From contig CAYFSL010000011.1 in the NCBI GenBank assembly GCA_964345835.1, positions 1 to 30,290 on the forward strand: a stretch of 30,290 nt of DNA, in the 5' to 3' direction. Position numbers and translations under genes: made by a program. Under the pieces are notes generated by a model that was not told the DNA's origin, made no database searches, and worked only from the letters and a program-made list of their open reading frames with translations. Position 1 is the stretch's first letter; each line of letters starts with the position of its first letter. This document shows positions 24,375-30,290 of the stretch, in pieces. Source of the DNA: JAAYEL01 sp964345835 (GTDB taxonomy: Bacteria > Bacillota > Clostridia > Tissierellales > Peptoniphilaceae).

Positions 24375-26042
24375 TTATTTGTTCTTATCTAACATCTCCA
24401 TGTCAACAACTTTATTGGTAGATGAGCTTGAAGACTTAACTTGTTTATACTTAAGTGATACCTGGTCACCCTTTTTCAAAAATGGCAATTTGTCATAGAT
24501 TTGTATAGCGGATATATAGATTGAACCGTCGCCTTCAAGGGTGAAATAGTAGTGGCTGTTGCCATTAATGACAACTGAATAGATATCTTCAATCTTAGCT
24601 TGTTTTTCTAAAATTTCTCTCTTATCATCTTCATCAACCTTATCCTTATCTTTGTTATCAACCTGACCAATATGCTTGTTGTAGGCTTCTTGTACATTTA
24701 AGCCAACAGATACCCTTTGGAAGTCTTGAGCGTCAATAAAGGCATATTGCTTAATCAAGCCAGCATTGTCTTTAAGGGATAAGAAGTAGGTTGGTTGCCC
24801 TTTAATATTAAATAATAGGGGGAAGGTTGCCTTGTATTTCTTCTCCTGAACAGCCCCTTCAGCAGACTCCATGGCTGATACTTCCTTTGCTGATGATACT
24901 GGATAGAACTTAGTTTCTTTGGTCCTTAAATTTGAAAGAATAAATCCAACATTGGATTCATCTCCAGCTACAGAGGTGTAGCCTGTGTAAAGGTAAATAT
25001 CATCGTTTAAGGCAAGGTAATTATAGCCTTCAGTTGTCTGAAGCACCTGCTTTTGGGCAAGTTTAGAGTTGAAAAAACCAAGCTTGTATTTACCAGCCCA
25101 ATCTAGTTGCTGGATAATCCTATCCGAATCATAGACCCTGTCAATCCACTTAGGAGCCTTTTCAACAGGGTAGATATTAGATTTACCATTGATGGCGTTT
25201 ATAGTGATAACCTTGTTGACATCATAAGCTCCAAAAAATCCTACCCTATTTTTATAGGTTGGTATTATCCAAAAAGGCGTACCCTCTTCATCGATTTCAA
25301 AGACGTATTCGTTAAATATTTCAAAGGGGTATTTAAGCCTTGCATAAAGTCTTATATTCCTTAGTAATATATCGCCATGAGAATATTTTATACCCTCTTT
25401 TAACTTAACTAGGTTAGCCTTACCATTAACTATATCTATATTCATGTAGCCAGGTAGACCCTCTCTAAAATTAAATAGGTATTTAAGAAAACCGTTGTAT
25501 TTCAAAGGGGTAGTCCTAACAGGCCTATCCCTGTAATTTATTTGAGAATAATTGTCGTCGATATCAAATTGGCTGACAATGTCTAGTAACTCTCCCATTT
25601 TTCTTGATCCAACTTTTTGGGATGAATCCCTGTCAAGAGTTGGGACCTGATCCAGCCTTGGCTCTTTTATTTCCTGGGTAAAATTCCCTTCTTCAATTTT
25701 TATCACTCTAGAGTATTTCTTTGCTGTAAATAATTCTAGTGAGGTTAAGTTTAATATCAAATAAAGTCCAAGCATACTTACTAGAATTATTAACCTGGTT
25801 TTTAGGCCAGGGATAGTCTTACCTGCAAGCAGGATTAAAAGAAACTGGATAGCCATCAAAAATAGCCAGGTTTCTCTTGAATGTAGGTTGATAGCTGGTA
25901 AAAATATAAAATAGACTATAATGGTAAAGAGCACAGTTATGGTTATAGCTGTTGACCTTCTCATAGGAAAGTTTCTCCTACCGGTATTTAATCCGCTTTT
26001 TTTACCTCTAATATAGCTTATAAAATCCTTAAATTTATCCAT
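24375..26042 (-). CDS. Conserved membrane protein of unknown function with large external domain
   Basis: A 555-residue protein I do not recognise by name. A basic N-terminus of about 30 residues is followed by three hydrophobic helices (about 31-51, 58-74, 81-100), then about 450 residues of soluble, beta-rich sequence, probably outside the cell. Well-formed blocks include FEIDEEGTPFWIIPTYKN, DDIYLYTGYTSVAGDESNVGF, and SAMESAEGAVQEKKY followed by ATFPLL and PTYFLSLKDNAGLIKQYAF. They look conserved rather than random. A short acidic/lysine linker (DNKDKDKVDEDDKREI) and a serine-rich stretch (SSSSS) lie near the C-terminus, and the last 80 residues resemble a small beta-barrel. It overlaps the upstream PaaI-like gene by 8 nt, so they are co-expressed. 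No catalytic motif is seen. Confidence 0.8.
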   Translation of the reverse strand: MDKFKDFISYIRGKKSGLNTGRRNFPMRRSTAITITVLFTIIVYFIFLPAINLHSRETWLFLMAIQFLLILLAGKTIPGLKTRLIILVSMLGLYLILNLTSLELFTAKKYSRVIKIEEGNFTQEIKEPRLDQVPTLDRDSSQKVGSRKMGELLDIVSQFDIDDNYSQINYRDRPVRTTPLKYNGFLKYLFNFREGLPGYMNIDIVNGKANLVKLKEGIKYSHGDILLRNIRLYARLKYPFEIFNEYVFEIDEEGTPFWIIPTYKNRVGFFGAYDVNKVITINAINGKSNIYPVEKAPKWIDRVYDSDRIIQQLDWAGKYKLGFFNSKLAQKQVLQTTEGYNYLALNDDIYLYTGYTSVAGDESNVGFILSNLRTKETKFYPVSSAKEVSAMESAEGAVQEKKYKATFPLLFNIKGQPTYFLSLKDNAGLIKQYAFIDAQDFQRVSVGLNVQEAYNKHIGQVDNKDKDKVDEDDKREILEKQAKIEDIYSVVINGNSHYYFTLEGDGSIYISAIQIYDKLPFLKKGDQVSLKYKQVKSSSSSTNKVVDMEMLDKNK

Positions 26043-26499
26043 CTATTTCTATATCCTCATATTCGGACATATTTCCAATTACATACATGGTAAAGCTCCC
26101 CTTGGCAATGACCTTGTCAAAGTCGTCTTTAACGGTGACATCAATCACAAAAGTTGTCCTACCTTTGTGAACAATTTCTGGAATCGCATAGATATATCCA
26201 GAAGTAGCTGGCCTTAAAAAATTCATGGAATTGCTTAAAGTAACGCACTTTGCCCCTGTTGTAATAGCAGTTAAACCAGCTACGCTATCGCATAGGGTAA
26301 AGATAGATCCTCCGTGGACAACCCCATATGGGTTACATGTTCTCTCATCAACCTTTAATCTCATCTTAACGTGTCCTCTAGAAAGCTCAATCACATCCAT
26401 AGACTCAAATGAAAGGTGTTGGTCGCGACTCTCTAGAAGGAAGTTTTTAACCCCCTTAGGAAGGTTGATGTCGCATAAATAGTTCTCATTAATTTCCAT
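26035..26499 (-). CDS. PaaI-type hot-dog acyl-CoA thioesterase
   Basis: A 154-residue protein of the PaaI/YdiI thioesterase family: CNPYGVVHGGSIFTLCDSVAGLTA (about 56-79) carries the HGG turn (62-64) and the catalytic acidic Asp71. The strand MNFLRPATSGYIYAIPEIVHKG follows. It hydrolyses acyl-CoA (often aryl or medium chain) in the cytoplasm; the true substrate is not visible. AGGAGAAAAT precedes the ATG, and a good promoter lies at 26555-26583. Its end overlaps the gene for the unknown membrane protein by 8 nt. Confidence 0.87.
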   Translation of the reverse strand: MEINENYLCDINLPKGVKNFLLESRDQHLSFESMDVIELSRGHVKMRLKVDERTCNPYGVVHGGSIFTLCDSVAGLTAITTGAKCVTLSNSMNFLRPATSGYIYAIPEIVHKGRTTFVIDVTVKDDFDKVIAKGSFTMYVIGNMSEYEDIEIDG

Positions 26500-26554
26500 A
26501 ATTTTCTCCTATATAACTCGTATTTACTAACTATTTGTCTTCTTCGTAGAAAAT

Positions 26555-26583
26555 ATTGTATATCAGACTAAGAAAAATGACAA
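26555..26583 (-). promoter_or_regulatory. Promoter of the thioesterase/membrane protein operon
   Basis: Minus-strand TTGTCA (26578-26583), a 17-nt spacer and TACAAT (26555-26560), 56 bases before the ATG. Its -35 overlaps a possible plus-strand -35 (ATGACA, 26577-26582) of the divergent methylase gene. Confidence 0.8.
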
Positions 26584-26634
26584 GCGAGCATTGCAACTTG
26601 TTATAATATAATTGTTGATATGTTAATAGGCTGA

Positions 26635-26674
26635 ACATTTTGCCATAATTAATTACATTTTGTTATAATTCATT
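26635..26674 (+). repeat. Tandem 20-bp direct repeats over the methylase promoter
   Basis: Units 26635-26654 and 26655-26674 both begin ACATTTTG and agree at 17 of 20 positions. Related sequence with TTGTTATAAT occurs at 26598-26607, and a weaker match near 26620. The core repeats at about 20-22 bases, which is two helical turns. This resembles a multi-site operator. Confidence 0.6.
26640..26669 (+). promoter_or_regulatory. Promoter of the methylase-BofA-GNAT-channel gene cluster
   Basis: TTGCCA (26640-26645), an 18-nt spacer and TATAAT (26664-26669), giving a short leader of about 14 bases before the ATG at 26690. A second, upstream candidate is ATGACA (26577) with TATAAT (26602-26607). Both lie within the repeat array. 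Confidence 0.6.
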
Positions 26675-26689
26675 ATATTGGAGGAAAGT

Positions 26690-28402
26690 ATGGATATATA
26701 CGATGAATTAAAAGAAATAGATTTTTCAGAATACCAACAGGTCCTAATGAAATATTTGAGGCAAAATTATGGGGATGACATATTTATTAGGTCAGTCCTT
26801 ATATCATATATTTTTTATTGGATGAAAGAGCACAACAGTAACAACCTCAACCAGATATATAGGGAAATACTCAACTCACAGATGAAAAAAAGGGTTAAAG
26901 ACAAACTTTTATCCCTACTAGAGATAATAAATGAAGAGGTCCTAGACCTGGCTCTCAGCTTTAATTTAGATGTTATAAAAGCCTATATTCTTTTCTCAAA
27001 GGACCCAATATTTTCCAGGTCTAATGAGGATACAAGTCCTTATTCGATAATTGCCCTAGCAGATGCAATATTAGCCCCTAAGGCAGGACAAATGGTTGGA
27101 GATTTTTGCTCGGGTCTTGGTGGTTATCTGCTTTATACGAGCTTAAAGAGAAAAGACTGTAACCTTGTAGGAATTGAGCTAGACCTAGACAATTCAATAG
27201 TATCAAATATTAAACAGAGGTTAGTTAACAAGGAAATATCCACTATAAATGACAATATATTTTTCTATGATTCGGAAAGAAAATTCGATAGAATTTTTTC
27301 GGACTACCCATTTTCACAAAAAACAATTGACTTATATAACTCATTAAAAGACCATTCTCATGAGTACGACTATCTTAAACATCAAAACAACAACTCTTCT
27401 GCTGACTGGGAATACAATAAGAAGATAATAACCAGCCTTAAAGATGATGGAAAGGCCCTTGTAATCATGTCAAATGCAGGATTATGGAATGACGCCGATA
27501 TCGACTACAGGAGGATTTTTCTGAGGAATGGATGGATAGAAGCAGTAATCAACCTGCCTGATAGACTTTTTGCCAGTATGCAGAGAGAGACTAGCATTTT
27601 GATCCTGAGCAAAGACAATAGCAAGATTAAATTTATAGATGCTAGGAAGATGTTTATAAATATGAGACGAAAAAATGAGTTAAGCGAAAGTACTATAGCT
27701 GATATTGTTTCTGGCCTAAATGAGCCCACTAAGGACTTTCAAGAAATAGCCTATTCTGATATTAAGTATCCATTTATCATATCTGAAAGCCACTTGAGAA
27801 AAGAAAAAAGTTTGAGCAAAACAATAAGCCTTGATTCCGTCTTATTAGATATTAGGAGGGGGGCAGGAATAGCTTCCAGTCGATTAAATAAAATGTTTAC
27901 AGAAGCTGGAGGAAATTGTAAATACCTGCAAATTAACAACTTAAGCCAGGGGACGATTAAAGAAGACCTACAGGATATAAACCTTAACAAGGAAGAGTTT
28001 AGAAAGTTTATTTTAGATGAAAATGATTTAGTTCTGACTAAAAATGGACTTCCTTTCAAATCAATAGTTTATAGGGGAACCGATGAAGAAATCCTGGTAA
28101 GTGGTAACATGTATATTATAAAAATTGACCAAAAAAAGTATAATCCAGTCTTTTTAAAGGAATTCTTTGAGAGTGAATTTGGACAAAATGTGTTAATTGA
28201 CCTTTCAAAGGGTACTAATATAAAGACCATAAGTATAAAAGACTTGAGGAGACTGCAAATTCCAGACATCGATATTGAAGAACAAGATGAATTGGTAGGT
28301 AGATTAAAAGATATAGAGCTTGATATTCTACATTTGGAGGAAGAAATCCAAAGTAAAAAAGCGGAAAAATATAACTTGCTAGGCAGCTTCTTAAAAAAAT
28401 AG
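26690..28402 (+). CDS. Orphan N6-adenine DNA methylase (HsdM-like) fused to HsdS-like specificity domain, atypical catalytic motif
   Basis: A 570-residue protein. Residues about 1-100 are a helical N-terminal domain. Residues 115-340 form an HsdM-type methylase core with SAM motif VGDFCSGLGGYLL (about 136-148), acidic GIELDLDNS, and the later blocks GKALVIMSNAGLW, EAVINLPDRLF and TSILILSKD. The catalytic motif, NPPF/NPPY in active HsdM, reads DYPF (205-208, in RIFSDYPFSQ). Residues about 380-570 look like an HsdS half: a target-recognition region (DLVLTKNGLPFKSIVY, FESEFGQNVLIDLSKG, LRRLQIPDIDIEEQDEL) ending in a coiled coil. No hsdR lies nearby. The ATG at 26690 has GGAGGAAAGT before it; an in-frame TTG at 26678 is part of that ribosome site. 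It may be a weak, altered or inactive DNA-binding methylase. Confidence 0.82.
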   Translation: MDIYDELKEIDFSEYQQVLMKYLRQNYGDDIFIRSVLISYIFYWMKEHNSNNLNQIYREILNSQMKKRVKDKLLSLLEIINEEVLDLALSFNLDVIKAYILFSKDPIFSRSNEDTSPYSIIALADAILAPKAGQMVGDFCSGLGGYLLYTSLKRKDCNLVGIELDLDNSIVSNIKQRLVNKEISTINDNIFFYDSERKFDRIFSDYPFSQKTIDLYNSLKDHSHEYDYLKHQNNNSSADWEYNKKIITSLKDDGKALVIMSNAGLWNDADIDYRRIFLRNGWIEAVINLPDRLFASMQRETSILILSKDNSKIKFIDARKMFINMRRKNELSESTIADIVSGLNEPTKDFQEIAYSDIKYPFIISESHLRKEKSLSKTISLDSVLLDIRRGAGIASSRLNKMFTEAGGNCKYLQINNLSQGTIKEDLQDINLNKEEFRKFILDENDLVLTKNGLPFKSIVYRGTDEEILVSGNMYIIKIDQKKYNPVFLKEFFESEFGQNVLIDLSKGTNIKTISIKDLRRLQIPDIDIEEQDELVGRLKDIELDILHLEEEIQSKKAEKYNLLGSFLKK

Positions 28403-28422
28403 GCTTTTATTGAGGAGGTTAT

Positions 28423-28665
28423 ATGGAAATTTTAGCTGGTATATTAGCTATTTTCCTACTTTTTACATTTATGAAGGTGCTTTCAGTGCCACTAAGGATA
28501 ATTAAATGGATATTAGTAAATGGAGCCGGAGGTCTTTTCTTGCTTCTAATATTCAATTTATTAGGTGGACTAATTGGACTAAGCGTAAAAATAACCCTAT
28601 TAAATTCTGTTATCGCTGGAGCCTTAGGAATACCAGGGGTAATAATATTATTAATACTAGGGTAG
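28423..28665 (+). CDS. BofA-family small membrane protein
   Basis: An 80-residue hydrophobic protein with two to three membrane helices and the BofA-like ending NSVIAGALGIPGVIILLILG. In spore formers BofA inhibits pro-sigma-K processing. Peptoniphilaceae are not known to sporulate, so this member probably has another membrane role. TGAGGAGGTT precedes the ATG. It lies 20 nt after the methylase gene, in the same direction. Confidence 0.78.
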   Translation: MEILAGILAIFLLFTFMKVLSVPLRIIKWILVNGAGGLFLLLIFNLLGGLIGLSVKITLLNSVIAGALGIPGVIILLILG

Positions 28666-28702
28666 GTTAGGAAAGAATATAAGAATTAATTGAGGAGGAA
28701 GT

Positions 28703-28969
28703 ATGGAATTTAAACTTAAAGATAATCTTATTTATTTAGGAAATGAAGACAATCCTGATGCGTACATTAAATACACTGTAGAAGATGGTGTAATGGCTAT
28801 CAATTCAACAGTAGTAAAGAAGGAACTGGGCGGACAAGGTATCGCCGGCAAATTGACAGATAGGGCGGTAGACCTAGCTAAAGAGAAAGGTTATAAGGTT
28901 AAGCCAATATGCTCATACGCCGTTAGATATTTTGAAAAGAAGCCAGAATTAAAGGAGTTATTAGCCTAA
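28703..28969 (+). CDS. Small GNAT-fold N-acetyltransferase (YjdJ/NATD1-like)
   Basis: An 88-residue mini-GNAT protein. AYIKYTVEDGVMAINSTVVKKELGGQGIAGKLTDRAVDLAKEKGYKVKPICSYA carries the acetyl-CoA pyrophosphate loop (LGGQGIAGKL, about 42-51) and the CSYAVRYFEK ending typical of the YjdJ/Gtn-like family. It probably acetylates an unknown amine or simply binds acetyl-CoA. GAGGAGGAAG precedes the ATG. It is part of the same cluster as the BofA and channel-like genes. Confidence 0.87.
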   Translation: MEFKLKDNLIYLGNEDNPDAYIKYTVEDGVMAINSTVVKKELGGQGIAGKLTDRAVDLAKEKGYKVKPICSYAVRYFEKKPELKELLA

Positions 28970-28993
28970 AAAGGCGATTAGAGGAGAAAAAAG

Positions 28994-30187
28994 ATGGATG
29001 ATTTTATAGAGAGTATAACAGGAGCCGTGCCAGGAATTTTAGCAGGAGTACTAATCTTAATACTAGCTTTTGTTATAGCGCTATTAATTAAGAAAGCAGT
29101 AGTAAAGTTATTAAACAATGGTAATATCAAGTCAAAACTAGCATCAAAAAATGCCGATCCAGGCGAGGCTGATAAAGTAGTAGGCTTGTTGGGAAATATT
29201 GTATTTGTAGTTATTTTTCTACTATTCTTACCAGCAGCACTTGCTAAGTTAGGTTTAGGAGCCATAGCTTCACCATTTGCAGGTTTTACAAGCTTCGTTG
29301 TAGATTTTCTACCAAAGTTAGCAGCTGCGATAGTAATCCTATATATAGGATTCTTTGTTGCCAGAGTAATTAAAGATATCGTATCAACTTTATTAGAAAA
29401 AGTTGGTGTAGATAGGTTTGTAAATAAACATGTAAATAAGGAAGGCGAAAAGTCAGTTAGAATATCTGAAGTCCTTGCTAATATCGTATATGCATTTATA
29501 ATCGTTCCATTGATTATAGTTGCACTAGATATAGTTGGACTTACAGCGATAGCTCAACCAGCAAGAAATATAATAAATGATTTCCTAGGATATGTTCCAA
29601 AGATTTTCGTAGCAATCCTATTAATCGGAGTAGGTTTCTTTATAGCTAGATTAATATCTAACCTACTAAAGAGCGTACTAGCAGGATTAAATGTCGATGG
29701 TCTATTAGCTAAGGTAGGAGTTAGCAAATCATTTAACCTATCAGAACTAATATCTAAAATAGTTCTTGTAGTATTGATGGTAATATTTTCTGTAGAAGCC
29801 CTAAATGTATTAAAGCTTGAAGTGCTAACCAATATAGGTGGTTCAATAATAGCCTACCTTCCATTGGTTATAGGAGCTTTAATAATCTTAGTGGGCGCCT
29901 TCTTATTAGCTAATTATGTAGAGAAGAAAATCGTTGAGAAAAACCCTAAGAATGCCTTCTTAGCTGTGACTGTAAAGACAGTTATTTTAGCAGTTGCTGT
30001 ATTTATGAGTCTTTCTCAATTAGGGCTAGCTAAAAACATAGTGGAAAATGCCTTTATTATAGTTCTTGGCGCTTTAGCAGTTGCCTTCGCAATAGCCTTT
30101 GGTATTGGTGGTAAGGACTTTGCTAAAGATAAGTTAAGTAAATTAGACAAAAAGATAGATTCAGAAAAGAAGGATGTAAACCTATAA
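28994..30187 (+). CDS. Mechanosensitive-channel-like conserved TM-helix repeat protein (CmpX-like)
   Basis: A 397-residue membrane protein. Four repeats start at about residues 13, 107, 202 and 290, each with a P-x-(hydrophobic) helix ending in F(V/I)AR or L(L/A)K and a following amphipathic part. Examples are LPKLAAAIVILYIGFFVARVI and VPKIFVAILLIGVGFFIARLI (quoted up to the shared helix). This is the conserved TM-helix (PF05552-like) architecture of MscS-related proteins such as CmpX. No MscS beta domain is present. The C-terminal helix ALAVAFAIAFGIGGKDFAK and a lysine-rich tail end it. It may be a stress-sensing membrane protein rather than a channel. Arginine codons are mainly AGA, unlike most neighbours, which favour AGG. 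It starts 24 nt after the GNAT gene with GAGGAGAAAA. Confidence 0.85.
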   Translation: MDDFIESITGAVPGILAGVLILILAFVIALLIKKAVVKLLNNGNIKSKLASKNADPGEADKVVGLLGNIVFVVIFLLFLPAALAKLGLGAIASPFAGFTSFVVDFLPKLAAAIVILYIGFFVARVIKDIVSTLLEKVGVDRFVNKHVNKEGEKSVRISEVLANIVYAFIIVPLIIVALDIVGLTAIAQPARNIINDFLGYVPKIFVAILLIGVGFFIARLISNLLKSVLAGLNVDGLLAKVGVSKSFNLSELISKIVLVVLMVIFSVEALNVLKLEVLTNIGGSIIAYLPLVIGALIILVGAFLLANYVEKKIVEKNPKNAFLAVTVKTVILAVAVFMSLSQLGLAKNIVENAFIIVLGALAVAFAIAFGIGGKDFAKDKLSKLDKKIDSEKKDVNL

Positions 30188-30242
30188 AATAGGGTCTTGG
30201 TTTTGTCTTTAAATTCAATATAAAAAGGGGTGGACTTTGGAG

Positions 30243-30288
30243 CGTTCACTTAGGGATTATTGAAAACAACAATAATTTTTGAGTGACG
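30243..30288 (+). terminator. Long hairpin after the channel-like gene, probable terminator
   Basis: An inner stem ATTATTG/CAATAAT (30256-30262 with 30270-30276) is followed by TTTTT. G-T and A-T pairs extend it through 30251-30255/30277-30281, and an outer stem CACT/AGTG (30247-30250 with 30282-30285) continues it. The window ends just after it, so the region beyond cannot be judged. Confidence 0.55.
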
Positions 30289-30290
30289 TC

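Noticed and set aside
1..30290. CRISPR arrays, tRNA/rRNA genes, insertion sequences, phage genes, replication origin
   Set aside because: No repeated spacer pattern, no tRNA-like cloverleaf, no transposase or integrase motif was seen on reading both strands.

Overview
The window is a low-GC, AGG/AGA-rich Gram-positive (Firmicutes) chromosome segment. The gene content fits an anaerobic coccus of the Peptoniphilaceae, most likely Anaerococcus-like. The grounds are a maltodextrin ABC operon, HemZ, clostridial-type Feo genes, a BofA-family protein and the codon style. The genus is an inference. No rRNA, tRNA, CRISPR array, insertion sequence or phage gene was found, and no gene-free stretch exceeds about 260 bases.

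Layout. (1) Bases 1-7444 (+) hold a maltodextrin uptake and breakdown operon: the 3' end of malE, a small membrane protein gene, malF with an unusual long coiled-coil N-terminus, malG, a malK/msmX ATPase gene, a LacI-family regulator gene and malQ. It closes with a strong terminator. (2) Bases 7599-12478 (+) hold a stand-alone E2-type acyltransferase-fold protein, an HTH-PfkB fusion with an altered catalytic motif, an alkaline-phosphatase-superfamily phosphodiesterase and the radical-SAM protein HemZ. (3) Bases 12578-15504 (-) hold a ferrous iron operon, feoA-feoA-feoB-small Cys-rich protein. It is driven by a near-perfect promoter, and a DtxR/IdeR-like palindrome covers the predicted start site. 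(4) Bases 15734-16963 (+) hold a TrmN6-like methyltransferase and an FlK-like thioesterase. (5) Bases 17101-19938 (-) hold an aldehyde dehydrogenase, a MaoC-like hydratase and, as its own unit, nagB. (6) Bases 20196-24208 (+) hold a YwaF/TMEM164-like membrane protein overlapping an Aur1-type PAP2 protein, then pepT, yvcK and a small bacterial-PH-like protein. (7) Bases 24375-26499 (-) hold a PaaI-type thioesterase overlapping a large conserved membrane protein of unknown function. (8) Bases 26690-30187 (+) hold an orphan N6-methylase/HsdS-like fusion whose catalytic NPPF motif reads DYPF, then a BofA-like protein, a small GNAT and a four-repeat TM-helix channel-like protein.

The strongest candidates for something undescribed are: the orphan methylase-specificity fusion with its altered catalytic motif and tandem 20-bp promoter repeats; the HTH-PfkB protein that looks like a ligand-sensing pseudo-kinase regulator; the coiled-coil-MalF fusion next to an extra membrane protein; and the YwaF/Aur1-like pair, which may modify lipids. 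All functional statements come from reading motifs by eye; no database search was possible.
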